Assembly (NCBI GenBank): GCA_008015155.1
Contig: SSFA01000019.1
Span: 1 to 64,000, forward strand
From: Thiothrix sp.
GTDB taxonomy: Bacteria > Pseudomonadota > Gammaproteobacteria > Thiotrichales > Thiotrichaceae
Reading direction: 5' to 3'
DNA length: 64,000 nt
Shown here: one piece after another, positions 42,914 through 51,921 of the stretch
Position numbering within the stretch: the first letter of the stretch is position 1
How the letters are laid out: the number at the start of each line of letters is the position of its first letter
Notes under the pieces: model-generated
Database searches by the model: none
Seen by the model: only the letters and a program-made list of their open reading frames with translations
What the model was told of the DNA's origin: nothing
Program-made: the position numbers and the translations under genes

Positions 42914-45900
42914 ATGCTCAATACTACCTCAGTGACATCCGTTAATCCCTATCCAGGCTTACGTCCTTATCAACCGAATGAGCAAACTAAATTTTATGGA
43001 CGCCAAGAAGATACTCAAGCCTTACTCACTAAGATTCTCAGCCAACGTTTAACTTTATTATTTGCAGCCACCGGAGTGGGTAAAAGTTCTCTATTGCAAG
43101 CTGCCATTCTGCCGCAGTTAAAAGCTAAACCAGGCTTAAATCTCGATGTTGTTTATTATAATGACTGGGTAGCACCGCCTCTTAAAGGTCTACAACAAGC
43201 CATACGTCAAGCCTTGGTTAAACCTGAAGTTAATCTTCCAGATACTCCACAAAACCTAAGTTTGGAAGCTTTTTTCCGCTTTATCGCACCTAGTACTAGC
43301 CAGCCTTTAGTCATTATTCTGGATCAATTTGAAGAGTTTTTCCGCTACCGCTTTATTCATCATGCTGCTGATTTTCAGCCCTTCATTGATCAATTAGCCG
43401 AAGTTATTTTAGCCCCCGAGCTACCGGTCTCTTTAGTCTTTTCTATGCGTGAGGACTTTGCTTTAGAATTAAATGCTTTCAAACCTCATTTACCTAACCC
43501 TTTATTTAGCAATTATTATCGCTTAGAAAAACTAGGTATTGATGCGGCCAAAGCTGCGATCACAGAACCTTTACTGCAGTCAGGCTATCATTATGAGCCT
43601 GCTTTATTAGATGAACTGCTGAAAGACTTATTAAGCCGTGATTTAACCCGTGATGCTTCGAGTCTAGCCAAAGGTACGCAAGCGGATAGTGTGGAGCCAC
43701 CTTATTTACAAATTGTCTGCTCTCAGTTATGGGAACTGGATAAAAACGATCCACAAAAAACCTTACGCTTAGCCACCTATCAACAAGCCGGGGGCGCAAA
43801 AGGTTTACTAGAAAATTACGTTAATTATGTGCTGAAAAGCTTTTCGGATCGGGAAAAGCAAGTGACCTCCAAAGCCTTTGATCATTTGATCAGTCGACGC
43901 GGCACTAAAATGGCGCATACACCAGAGGACTTAGCAGAACTGGTCAATCTTAAGCCAGCAGAACTTGCTAATAGCATGGATAAACTTGAAAAGGCGCGGA
44001 TTCTGCGCCGTCAGCAACGTGATCAGCAAGTTTGGTATGAGCTCTATCATGATATGTTTTCTGGTGGCATTGAAGCCTGGAATACTGCTTGGAAAAACCA
44101 TATGCGCTTACGGCGTACTTTAATCGCCACGGCTGCCTCTTTAGCTGCTTTAGCCGCAATCTACTTCGGTGTAGTAGGCTATTTACAAGCAACCAGTAAG
44201 CATTTGCGCTTAGGTAATAGCAGCAATGATCGAGTTGAAATTTATACCGGCTCGAGTAAATTTCCTGACCCTTTCGGTCAGCAGCATTATCTAAGCGAGA
44301 CAGGATTTGAGCGTAATCAGTTAGAATTGGATAAACGCTATCCTAAGCGCGATATTCCTGATTATCCACTCACCGTCAGAGATCTTATCGCCAGCCAGCC
44401 TCTTGAAAATCGGATACGTGCTTACATTGATAATGGGGAGTTTTGTCAATTTTCTGACCTACTGACCCAAGTAGTGAATATTGAACAAGCCGCCCCAGGT
44501 TGTCAGCTGAACCGGCAGCTTAGCCCTGCACTGCCTCCGCTGCAAGGTGCTGAGACTCGATCACTCAGTGCCACGACGAATCCTGAATTAGATAGCATGA
44601 TGAGTACCATGCTTATGCATCTTACTGAGATGAAAACCGCTTGGGGGTTTGAACAGCTAAGCTCACTTAGCAAAGCCTTTGAACATAATCCAAGTGGCTT
44701 GCCCCTCCCTGACACTCTACCTTTTTATGCTCAACCCTTAAACTACAGCCCTGAGGAGTTACTCAACCAAGGTCTGCTACGGCGCTCTTTTAGTTATTTA
44801 GATCCACGTTTTTTAGAGGTCAGCTTGAACTGGGTTTTAAATCCTGAGCAGTTTCAAGTCGAGCCTTTAATGCGCCCTATTGAACTGGTCAATACGCTGG
44901 TGGAAACAGGTTCTGCGGCAAACAGCACGCTTTTATACCAAGTGATGCAAACAATGCAGCTCAAACCCCGCCTACTCAATGCTCTTAGCAGCAGCAACGC
45001 ACAGACCAAAGAGGCTGCTGTGATCTTAATTGGGCAAACCAAAGATGCCAACTTTGCCGCCCCTCTTAGCAAACTCTTGTTGGATAAAACGCCTAGTATC
45101 CGTCAAGCTGCGCTCAAAAGTTTATTTCAGATTGCACCTGAACAAGCCTTAGCGACTTCAGCCTCACTTATCACTGATCGCCATCAGCCTTTAGAAATAC
45201 GCTCAGCACTGATCCTAGCCTTGGGGAATAGCAACTCACTTAAGGCTGCTCCGCTATTACTAGCCCGCGTTCAAGACCCTAATGAGCGTGAAGACATTCG
45301 GCAGAACTCTGCTTTTGCTTTAGGAAATTTAGGTATTACAGAGGCCATTCCCACTTTCCGCGCACTCATCAAGGATCAGAACGAACGTACTGAAGCCCGC
45401 ATAGGCGCGATTGAGGGGCTTAGATCCTTAAATGATAGAGACAGTATTGATCTGCTGTTAAACCGCCTACAGGATCCGGAAGAGCGTATAGATATCCGTA
45501 GTACTTGCGCAACTGCTTTAGGTGTATTGACGGCTAATCAAGCGGTTGGCACCTTATTAGACTTAATTGAACAGCCGAGCACCGATGAAAACCTTAAATA
45601 CGCAGCGCTTAGCGCCCTTGCAGAATTGGAAGATCCCAATATTGTCCCACGCTTGAGCGCCTATTTGAAAACTTTACCAGCCACCAGCAATTTAGTCATG
45701 CAGCTTGCTTTTATTTTAGACGGACTCATTAAGCCTTGGGACTCCTCAGGATTTACTAGCCCAGCCTATTCTTCCTTGACGGGCGCCACTAACCAGCAAT
45801 TGCTGTTAGATCTTGGAGTGGCAGTAACTACTCCACAATATCAAGCTATGCATCAGACCAGAGCTAATATAGATCCCAATGTGAATAGCTTGCTCACTGG

Positions 45901-46900
45901 CAGCTACTCACAACGTCAAGCCCTGTTAACCGCCTTGAATTTGAGTGATGCTAATCGTAATCCAGCTTTAGTTCGTATTGCTCTAGACTCTGGGATTAGT
46001 ACTAATATTCGTGCTCAAGCACTTATCGCGCTAGAACCTTCTATACCCCAAGCGGCAGAGATTGGGCAAGCTTTAATTCCTTTAACGCAAGACCCCTCCA
46101 AGCTCATTCGCCAGCAAAGCACCAATGCTTTATTGCGTCTGTTAGAGGGAGAAGCTTTACTCCCTTGGCTAAAGGCCTCAAACTTGCCTAATCTGCGTTT
46201 AGCGTCAGGTTTAGAACGCTATGTCTCCACCAGTCCGCGCCCTCAAGCGATTTCCACCTTATTAAGCTTGGCTGACGATGATAAGAGTCCGCTCCAAGCC
46301 ACGGCTTACAAACTGCTCGCTGAATTACAGGCTATGGAAGCTTTACCTCTGTTGCAAAGCCGCTTAGCTCGTTTGGAAGAGGAATCTCATCTATGGCGTC
46401 AGCAGCGCGATCAACAACCTGCCGATTTAAGTGATGTTCAAGCTTATCGTGCTTGGCAAGCTCGTTTTGAGGCGGCTAAACCTCAGCATGCTTTCTTAGC
46501 TATTTATTATGGCTATGCCTTAGCACAAATGGGCTTAGAACAGGCTATCAATGCTTTAAGGCATGATTTAGCCGATGTGCGTTTGGGAGCCAGTCTTAGC
46601 TTAGGCAAATATGCTAGCGTTGAAGACTTAAGCACTATCGCTGAAGAACGCCTGAAGCATCCTGCTGAACCCTTATTTCAGCAGGCTAGCTACCAAGCAC
46701 TCAATCAAGGCTTAGGGCGCTTAGAACTCACCACAAACCCCGAGCACATCCAAGCTTTGGAAACTTGGCAAACTCAGAACCAAGCTTTAGATAAAGATCC
46801 CGTGACTCAACGCTTAACTTGGACTTTAACCATGATTAAGCATTACCAAAGCATTGATCAAGCGTTTGCCAAAAAATATCAACTACAGCGCAGCCTATAA
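42914..46900 (+). CDS. Membrane-anchored STAND NTPase with HEAT-repeat C-terminus
   Basis: A 1328-residue protein. Residues 12-400 form an nSTAND1-type NTPase domain: NPYPGLRPYQPNEQTKFYGRQED, Walker A AATGVGKSS (51-59) and Walker B PLVIILDQFEEFF (about 130-142). One membrane helix follows at about 400-421 after RLRR, so by the positive-inside rule the NTPase is cytosolic and the rest periplasmic. From about residue 680 to 970 there are clear HEAT repeats (for example IRQNSAFALGNLGITEAIPTFRALIKD), and more diverged ones to about 1300. STAND proteins couple ligand sensing to NTP-driven oligomerisation. No effector domain is recognisable. It stands alone; the role is unknown. Confidence 0.85.
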   Translation: MLNTTSVTSVNPYPGLRPYQPNEQTKFYGRQEDTQALLTKILSQRLTLLFAATGVGKSSLLQAAILPQLKAKPGLNLDVVYYNDWVAPPLKGLQQAIRQALVKPEVNLPDTPQNLSLEAFFRFIAPSTSQPLVIILDQFEEFFRYRFIHHAADFQPFIDQLAEVILAPELPVSLVFSMREDFALELNAFKPHLPNPLFSNYYRLEKLGIDAAKAAITEPLLQSGYHYEPALLDELLKDLLSRDLTRDASSLAKGTQADSVEPPYLQIVCSQLWELDKNDPQKTLRLATYQQAGGAKGLLENYVNYVLKSFSDREKQVTSKAFDHLISRRGTKMAHTPEDLAELVNLKPAELANSMDKLEKARILRRQQRDQQVWYELYHDMFSGGIEAWNTAWKNHMRLRRTLIATAASLAALAAIYFGVVGYLQATSKHLRLGNSSNDRVEIYTGSSKFPDPFGQQHYLSETGFERNQLELDKRYPKRDIPDYPLTVRDLIASQPLENRIRAYIDNGEFCQFSDLLTQVVNIEQAAPGCQLNRQLSPALPPLQGAETRSLSATTNPELDSMMSTMLMHLTEMKTAWGFEQLSSLSKAFEHNPSGLPLPDTLPFYAQPLNYSPEELLNQGLLRRSFSYLDPRFLEVSLNWVLNPEQFQVEPLMRPIELVNTLVETGSAANSTLLYQVMQTMQLKPRLLNALSSSNAQTKEAAVILIGQTKDANFAAPLSKLLLDKTPSIRQAALKSLFQIAPEQALATSASLITDRHQPLEIRSALILALGNSNSLKAAPLLLARVQDPNEREDIRQNSAFALGNLGITEAIPTFRALIKDQNERTEARIGAIEGLRSLNDRDSIDLLLNRLQDPEERIDIRSTCATALGVLTANQAVGTLLDLIEQPSTDENLKYAALSALAELEDPNIVPRLSAYLKTLPATSNLVMQLAFILDGLIKPWDSSGFTSPAYSSLTGATNQQLLLDLGVAVTTPQYQAMHQTRANIDPNVNSLLTGSYSQRQALLTALNLSDANRNPALVRIALDSGISTNIRAQALIALEPSIPQAAEIGQALIPLTQDPSKLIRQQSTNALLRLLEGEALLPWLKASNLPNLRLASGLERYVSTSPRPQAISTLLSLADDDKSPLQATAYKLLAELQAMEALPLLQSRLARLEEESHLWRQQRDQQPADLSDVQAYRAWQARFEAAKPQHAFLAIYYGYALAQMGLEQAINALRHDLADVRLGASLSLGKYASVEDLSTIAEERLKHPAEPLFQQASYQALNQGLGRLELTTNPEHIQALETWQTQNQALDKDPVTQRLTWTLTMIKHYQSIDQAFAKKYQLQRSL

Positions 46901-46917
46901 TTTTTGCTTTTGCTTTG

Positions 46918-46948
46918 AACCTGCTGAGTTTAATGCTTAGCAGGTTTT
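46918..46948. terminator. Hairpin at the convergent gene ends
   Basis: AACCTGCT (46918-46925) pairs perfectly with AGCAGGTT (46939-46946), followed by a short T-run on the plus strand. It lies 17 bp after the STAND gene and overlaps the last codons of the convergent lipoprotein gene. Confidence 0.55.
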
Positions 46949-47649
46949 AAACCGCTAGCGACTTTAAAGTCTTTCGCAGTGTAATAGATTTCCTCATCGG
47001 CCATCATCTGGTCCAAATCAATACTTATGGAACTGGGGAAGCCATAATTCGGATCATAAGTGACTTGGACACTGGCAGCAGGACGATTAATCGCCTCCCG
47101 AATCACTTTAAATAAATCCTCAATCGTTTTGGCATCCGCTTTACGTTCCGCTGGAAGTGGTTTTTTAGAGCTTACTAAATCAGCTTGTTGTACCACACCT
47201 TTAAACACCCGAATCGCTATCGGCTGGGTATATTCAGGCGGGCAGAAACAACTGGGTTGTAGTTGATAAGCATAATGCTCAGGACGTTTCCGCTTCCAAA
47301 GCGCTTCCGCTGCATCCAAAGCCGCCAATGCCTTTAAATCTTTCTTTGGCGTTGAGACAGGGTTTGCCGCTTCTTGAACAGCACTGACCGCTTGTATCGA
47401 GCCTTTAAGCTCATATTGGGCTGGGAAAGACTCCATTACTTTTAGGACTTTAAGTTGCCCTGCGGCTTCTAGCTCACGAATTTTAGTTTCAACCGGATCC
47501 GGTTGCTGCGTGCTACCTGTCACCCTAACGACAGTCCAAGTAGCTTGCTCAACACCAGGTTTAGCCTGCGGTGGCTGTCCAGATTCAGAAGCGTTCGTAC
47601 AAGCCACTAAACTGGTCAATAAGAAACTCGTTAATAATAATACTTTCAT
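46930..47649 (-). CDS. DUF6174-type lipoprotein, function unknown
   Basis: A 239-residue lipoprotein: signal ending LTSLVAC (Cys17), followed by a linker. Residues about 110-220 show the DUF6174-like pattern WKRKRPEHYAYQLQPSCFCPPEYTQPIAIRVFKGVVQ ... VQVTYDPNYGFPSSISIDLDQMMADEEIYYTAKDF. The N-terminal part (residues 35-105) is a separate small domain containing VETKIRELEAAGQLKVLKVMESFPAQYELKG. No function is known to me. It is monocistronic and convergent with the STAND gene. Confidence 0.8.
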   Translation of the reverse strand: MKVLLLTSFLLTSLVACTNASESGQPPQAKPGVEQATWTVVRVTGSTQQPDPVETKIRELEAAGQLKVLKVMESFPAQYELKGSIQAVSAVQEAANPVSTPKKDLKALAALDAAEALWKRKRPEHYAYQLQPSCFCPPEYTQPIAIRVFKGVVQQADLVSSKKPLPAERKADAKTIEDLFKVIREAINRPAASVQVTYDPNYGFPSSISIDLDQMMADEEIYYTAKDFKVASGLKPAKH

Positions 47650-47882
47650 AAAACCTATCCTCGTAAGTTGGTGCTTATGGCAATGTTAAGGTGCTAAAAC
47701 TGCATGCTAAAGCTTTGACCTTGGATACTCAGCTTTGCTGCAGGTTTTTCTTAAAATAATCTCAGTTTCGCACTAATTGATGATAAGCAGAATAACTGCT
47801 GCAATGCAGCAAATGCAGGTTTAGCTCAGTAATTTGGTATACAATCTCCGCACAAAATAACAGAACATTTTAAGGTTAGATC

Positions 47883-49049
47883 ATGAAAATTGCCGTTGCT
47901 GGTACTGGCTATGTAGGTTTATCGAATGCCCTACTTCTCGCTCAACATCATGAAGTGGTGGCACTGGATATTCTCCCTGAAAAAGTTGCGCTATTAAATC
48001 AAGGCCAATCACCCATCATTGATAGCGAAGTTGAAGCCTTTTTAAAGCGTACAGATCTAAACTTTCGCGCTACTTTGAATAAACAAGAAGCCTATGAAAA
48101 CGCCGATTTCGTCATTATCGCCACACCGACTGATTACGATACACAAACCAATTATTTCAATACACGCTCAGTTGAGGCTGTGGTCAAAGATGTAATGGCT
48201 TTGAATCCGCAAGCAGTGATGGTGATCAAATCCACGATTCCTGTAGGCTATACCGAACGTTTACGCCAAGAAACTGGGAGCGCTAACCTTATTTTCTCCC
48301 CCGAATTTTTACGTGAAGGCAAAGCTTTGCATGACAATTTATACCCGTCACGGATTGTCGTCGGTGAGCGCTCTGAGCGAGCAGCTACCTTTGCCAAGCT
48401 TTTACAAAGCGGTGCGCGTAAAGAAAACATTCCCGTTCTATTCACCGATTCTACTGAAGCAGAGGCAATTAAATTATTTGCTAATACTTATTTAGCGATG
48501 CGTGTAGCTTATTTTAATGAACTAGACACTTATGCAGCGACGCATGGTTTAGATACGCGCCAAATTATTGAAGGCGTCTCCTTAGATCCACGCATTGGTA
48601 ATCATTATAATAATCCGTCCTTTGGTTATGGCGGTTACTGCTTACCGAAAGATACCAAGCAATTACTGGCTAATTACAGCCAAGTCCCACAAAACCTGAT
48701 TCAAGCGATCGTCGCATCAAACTCCACCCGCAAAGACTTTGTAGCGGATAGTATTATTCAACAGAACCCAAAGGTCGTTGGCGTCTATCGCTTAATTATG
48801 AAAGCAGGCTCTGATAATTTCCGCGCCTCTTCAATTCAAGGGATTATGAAGCGGATTAAAGCTAAAGGGATTCAGGTCGTTTTATACGAACCTGAACTAC
48901 ATGAAGAAGCTTTCTTCCACTCAAAAGTCATCCACGATCTAAATGAATTCAAAAGCTTAAGTGATGTGATTATTGCTAATCGTATGCATCCAGACTTACA
49001 AGACATTGCTACTAAAGTTTACACACGGGATTTATTTGGGAGTGATTAA
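47883..49049 (+). CDS. ugd: UDP-glucose 6-dehydrogenase
   Basis: Ugd oxidises UDP-glucose to UDP-glucuronate with two NAD, supplying capsule, exopolysaccharide or LPS modification. The 388-residue length matches the enteric-type Ugd. Motifs are the N-terminal [70 protein letters not shown] and the catalytic cysteine loop [27 protein letters not shown] -10-like box lies about 40 bp before the ATG, and AAGG provides a ribosome binding site. No glycosyltransferase or polymer genes are adjacent. Confidence 0.95.
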   Translation: MKIAVAGTGYVGLSNALLLAQHHEVVALDILPEKVALLNQGQSPIIDSEVEAFLKRTDLNFRATLNKQEAYENADFVIIATPTDYDTQTNYFNTRSVEAVVKDVMALNPQAVMVIKSTIPVGYTERLRQETGSANLIFSPEFLREGKALHDNLYPSRIVVGERSERAATFAKLLQSGARKENIPVLFTDSTEAEAIKLFANTYLAMRVAYFNELDTYAATHGLDTRQIIEGVSLDPRIGNHYNNPSFGYGGYCLPKDTKQLLANYSQVPQNLIQAIVASNSTRKDFVADSIIQQNPKVVGVYRLIMKAGSDNFRASSIQGIMKRIKAKGIQVVLYEPELHEEAFFHSKVIHDLNEFKSLSDVIIANRMHPDLQDIATKVYTRDLFGSD

Positions 49050-49088
49050 TACCGTTTAAATTTTCGATTAATGGTAGGAGTATTGGTC

Positions 49089-49118
49089 TTGACACTACTA
49101 CCCTTAGCCGACTACGCT
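49089..49118 (+). promoter_or_regulatory. Sigma-70 promoter of the rtcB leader
   Basis: A perfect -35 TTGACA (49089-49094) is followed at 18 bp by TACGCT (49113-49118), a moderate -10. Transcription starting near 49125 would give a leader of about 210 nt before rtcB. Confidence 0.5.
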
Positions 49119-49155
49119 ACACCCATTATTAACCTTTTATATGGAGACCCAATAC

Positions 49156-49197
49156 ATGCTCGTTCAAGACACCAATAGATATTCAATGAATTTCTAG
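49156..49197 (+). CDS. Short leader peptide upstream of rtcB
   Basis: ATG at 49156 opens a 13-codon ORF encoding MLVQDTNRYSMNF, with GGAG 9 bp upstream. Its stop codon lies within the first hairpin of the leader, the arrangement expected when ribosome position on a short peptide influences downstream folding. No family is known to me; translation is unproven. Confidence 0.45.
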   Translation: MLVQDTNRYSMNF

Positions 49198-49273
49198 TCT
49201 CCCGCATTTCGCCGGGAGACTGCTAAAGCGGTTATCCGGCCAAATGCGACACTTAGTGTCTGCATGTATTCAC
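49196..49273 (+). ncRNA. Structured 5' leader of rtcB (two stable hairpins)
   Basis: AGTCTCCCG (49196-49204) pairs perfectly with CGGGAGACT (49213-49221) around an eight-base loop. A second hairpin spans 49244-49265, with ATGCGACAC pairing to GTGTC-GCAT across one bulged T and a TTA loop. Together with the following terminator these may form a cis-regulatory element or a small RNA released upstream of rtcB. Confidence 0.6.
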
Positions 49274-49315
49274 AACCCGGATGACGCAAGTCTCCGGGTT
49301 TTTTTATGCCCGGAG
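49274..49315 (+). terminator. Terminator with overlapping alternative hairpin before rtcB
   Basis: AACCCGGA (49274-49281) pairs with TCCGGGTT (49293-49300) and is followed by a seven-base T-run: an intrinsic terminator 31 bp before the rtcB ATG. The 3' arm can instead pair downstream, CTCCGGG (49292-49298) with CCCGGAG (49309-49315), which would dissolve the terminator. Mutually exclusive folds of this kind are typical of transcription attenuation. Confidence 0.75.
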
Positions 49316-49335
49316 TTTTAACTTAAAGGATCAAT

Positions 49336-50532
49336 ATGCCTATTAAATTAATGCTCAATCAGGGCAAAGTTCCGGTCAAAGTATTTACTGATGATATTGA
49401 CCAAGGATCGATGAAACAATTAGTGAATATGGCGCAACTGCCATTTATTCACTCGCATATTGCTGCTATGCCTGATGTCCATCATGGGATTGGTGCCACC
49501 GTTGGCTCTGTGATCCCCAGCAAAGGGGCGATTATTCCCGCTGCAGTTGGGGTGGATATTGGCTGTGGAATGAATGCGATTCGCTTGTCCTTAAAGGCGA
49601 GTGATTTACCTGACAATCTACATGCTGTGCGTAGCGCTATTGAAAAACGTGTTCCGGTTGGTTTTGACGAACATGCCCAAGCCACGGTGCAAGCAGCGAC
49701 CTTAAATAATATCGCTAAGCACCTGAAAGTGATTACGGATAAACATCCGGGCTTACTCAAAATGCAGCGTAATTTTGAGCGGACTTGGGGTAAACAGTTA
49801 GGTAGTTTGGGTGGCGGTAATCACTTTATCGAATTATGTATTGATGAAAGTGATGAAGTTTGGGTGATGCTGCACTCAGGCAGCCGCGGGATCGGTAATG
49901 TCATAGGTCGTTATTTTATTGAGAAAGCTAAGAAAGAGATGGGCAAAGCCTTAGGCAATTTGCCTGACCATAATCTCGCTTATCTGACTGAAGGTACTCA
50001 ATATTTTGATGACTATGTGCAAGCGGTCAGTTGGGCACAGGACTATGCCACGCTTAACCGTCGAGAAATGATGCGCTTAGTTTTAGAGGCTTTACAAAGC
50101 CAATTCAAGCCGTTCACAACGACGCGGGAAGCGATCAACTGCCATCACAATTATGTACAGCAAGAAACCCATTTTGGCGAAAGCGTTTATTTAACACGCA
50201 AAGGTGCCATTAGTGCGCGCACAGGCGAATTGGGCATTATTCCCGGCAGTATGGGTGCGAAATCGTACATCGTACGTGGCTTAGGAAATGCACAGTCCTT
50301 CTGCTCTTGTTCACATGGTGCGGGGCGACGCATGAGTCGCACGGAAGCCAAACGTCGGTTTAATGCTAAGGATTTAGCCGAACAAACCACGGGTGTTGAA
50401 TGTCGGAAAGATAAAGGTGTGGTGGATGAAATTCCCGGTGCCTACAAAGATATTGATGTCGTCATGCACAACCAAACTGATTTGGTGGAAGTCGTACATA
50501 CCTTAAAACAAGTCGTCTGTATTAAAGGCTAG
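49336..50532 (+). CDS. rtcB: RNA-splicing ligase RtcB
   Basis: RtcB joins RNA 2',3'-cyclic phosphate (or 3'-phosphate) and 5'-OH ends using GTP and manganese, repairing cleaved tRNAs. The 398-residue protein carries the metal and guanylation motifs GVDIGCGMNAIRL, GSLGGGNHFIELC, MLHSGSRGIGN, CHHNYV and SFCSCSHGAGRRMSRTEAKRRF, whose His is the GMP acceptor. AAAGGA precedes the ATG. Enteric rtcB is sigma-54/RtcR controlled; here a leader with a terminator stands in front instead. Two small unknown genes follow. Confidence 0.95.
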   Translation: MPIKLMLNQGKVPVKVFTDDIDQGSMKQLVNMAQLPFIHSHIAAMPDVHHGIGATVGSVIPSKGAIIPAAVGVDIGCGMNAIRLSLKASDLPDNLHAVRSAIEKRVPVGFDEHAQATVQAATLNNIAKHLKVITDKHPGLLKMQRNFERTWGKQLGSLGGGNHFIELCIDESDEVWVMLHSGSRGIGNVIGRYFIEKAKKEMGKALGNLPDHNLAYLTEGTQYFDDYVQAVSWAQDYATLNRREMMRLVLEALQSQFKPFTTTREAINCHHNYVQQETHFGESVYLTRKGAISARTGELGIIPGSMGAKSYIVRGLGNAQSFCSCSHGAGRRMSRTEAKRRFNAKDLAEQTTGVECRKDKGVVDEIPGAYKDIDVVMHNQTDLVEVVHTLKQVVCIKG

Positions 50533-50563
50533 GCGCAGTTTATTTAATTTAGGAGCACTGATC

Positions 50564-50722
50564 ATGAAAACTCAAAGATCTACCTCGTATAGGGGCAAGC
50601 AGCCCCACAGTCAGCCATTTAACCGCCCCACTGTTGGTGTGGGCGAACCTGATGAAGACTCGCCAAGGGCTAATACCTTTGGCTTATTACGAGGCTCTTT
50701 TCGTGGAACTGATTCAACTTGA
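50564..50722 (+). CDS. Small ORF after rtcB, possibly the displaced N-terminus of the next gene
   Basis: ATG at 50564 with AGGAG eight bases upstream opens a 52-codon frame beginning MKTQRSTSYRGKQPHSQPF. It overlaps the next ORF in another frame. The good ribosome binding site here, and the absence of one for the next gene, suggest either translational coupling or a single gene broken by a frameshift near 50635-50645. Confidence 0.45.
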   Translation: MKTQRSTSYRGKQPHSQPFNRPTVGVGEPDEDSPRANTFGLLRGSFRGTDST

Positions 50723-51638
50723 AGAAATCTTAACTTGCTTGAAAGGTGAGCGTACTCTCTTCCGCTATCAACGCGATGGCTACGCACTGCAATTATTGCG
50801 TGACTATATCGGCACAGGTATGAAGATTACTGAATTACGCCAATCGCCCTATGCTCAGCTATTGCAAAAGCCTGTGGTGAAATCAGCCTTAGCGCTAGCC
50901 AGCACAGGACAGTTAAAACCGCAGCATATTGACTGGACTGCGGGTGAGTTAGCTACTTTAAACTTTGTACTGACCCTAGATCAATGGGGCACTGAACGCA
51001 ATAGCCAACGCTATTATCACCAACTCAGTCGAACGGGTTATCAGCTAGTCCTGCAGTTAAATTTTGCTAATGACCATCAGCAGCAATATCAGCAATGGAT
51101 AAAAGCTGCTGCTTGCGCTGAATTTTCCTCTTGGAGTCATCCAGTGGTAAAAACGGGACGCTATGAGACTTTAGCTTGGGTTAGGATTGATTTAGATTTT
51201 GCGCTGAACCAAGCGCTGATCGAAGAAGTCCAATCCGATTGGGTACGTCAAGTGAAATCCAGCTATTTACAACGCTATTATCCCCAATTAAAGGAGTATC
51301 GTGAACAAGTATTGAAACCGTATGCACAAGTCTGGGATGAAGCCGCTTTAGCTGCTGCCATTCGCTTGATTCGCACCGACCTGGGCATTAAAGAAATTTT
51401 TTACCATAGTTTTGAAACTGGCAATCGAATGAAAGGTATTAGCGCTAACTTGCCACCGCGCTCGTTATATAGCGACTTACCGCAGAAGTTTGCTTTTAAA
51501 CTCACCGCTGAAGTTCCGAAGTTTTTGCAGGACTTACGCCACACTCAACAGGTGTTACGCCAGCAAAAATCCGGAGCCCGTTGGTACAAACTACCGCATA
51601 AGGAAGTCACTCATGTCGAAGAAAAAACAGAGGCCTAA
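50652..51638 (+). CDS. Unknown protein of the rtcB operon
   Basis: About 328 residues from the ATG at 50652; the frame is open from a TTG at 50634. None of the starts has a ribosome binding site. The sequence (MKTRQGLIPLAYYEALFVELIQLEEIL, LKGERTLFRYQRDGYALQLLRDYIG, and later GIKEIFYHSFETGNRMKGI, RSLYSDLPQKFAF) has no domain I recognise and no signal or membrane segment. Its position, 100-120 bp after rtcB and overlapping the following small gene by 26 bp, suggests RNA repair or a substrate-related role, by context only. See also the preceding 52-codon ORF, which may encode its N-terminus. Confidence 0.65.
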   Translation: MKTRQGLIPLAYYEALFVELIQLEEILTCLKGERTLFRYQRDGYALQLLRDYIGTGMKITELRQSPYAQLLQKPVVKSALALASTGQLKPQHIDWTAGELATLNFVLTLDQWGTERNSQRYYHQLSRTGYQLVLQLNFANDHQQQYQQWIKAAACAEFSSWSHPVVKTGRYETLAWVRIDLDFALNQALIEEVQSDWVRQVKSSYLQRYYPQLKEYREQVLKPYAQVWDEAALAAAIRLIRTDLGIKEIFYHSFETGNRMKGISANLPPRSLYSDLPQKFAFKLTAEVPKFLQDLRHTQQVLRQQKSGARWYKLPHKEVTHVEEKTEA

Positions 51639-51801
51639 ATTACCCGGCCGTACAAATCCAGTTGCTCGCGCCCCGATTTTAAGTAAAGGGGGCGCTCATC
51701 AGAAAACACGCTCGGCTGAACGCCAAGCGGATAAACGTCAATTACGTAAATTAATAGCTAAGGTAGGGGCCGACTACGGCCCCGCCGATTGTTCTGCCTA
51801 A
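51613..51801 (+). CDS. Small basic protein, last gene of the rtcB operon
   Basis: ATG at 51613, with AAGGA eight bases upstream, opens a 62-residue Lys/Arg-rich protein starting MSKKKQRPKLPGRTNPVARAP and containing KGGAHQKTRSAERQADKRQLRKL. It overlaps the preceding gene by 26 bp, so it is translationally coupled. High positive charge suggests RNA or ribosome binding; I do not recognise the family. Confidence 0.65.
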   Translation: MSKKKQRPKLPGRTNPVARAPILSKGGAHQKTRSAERQADKRQLRKLIAKVGADYGPADCSA

Positions 51802-51907
51802 CATCAAACCTGCCTCTCACTTCAGATTCAGCTCCTAACCTTAAGCTCAGCTTTGGTTGCATCCACCCACAAAAGCTAAATCGCCTACCTCTAATGAGTT
51901 TTTGTAT

Positions 51908-51921
51908 TTGATAATTATCAA
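51908..51921. promoter_or_regulatory. FNR/ANR-type box upstream of cydA
   Basis: TTGATAATTATCAA is a perfect match to the FNR consensus TTGATnnnnATCAA. If transcription starts about 51956, downstream of TATTTT at 51945-51950, the site is centred at -41.5, the class II activator position. Low-oxygen control of cytochrome bd is well known in proteobacteria. Confidence 0.8.

Noticed and set aside
49196..49315. A tRNA or tRNA-like gene in the rtcB leader
   Set aside because: I could not form a cloverleaf with a T-loop GTTCRA and a 7-bp acceptor stem. Independent hairpins plus a terminator explain the sequence.
51613..51801. The small basic protein as the ribosome-rescue factor ArfA
   Set aside because: Size and charge fit, but the conserved ArfA core is not present, and the linkage to rtcB suggests a different family.
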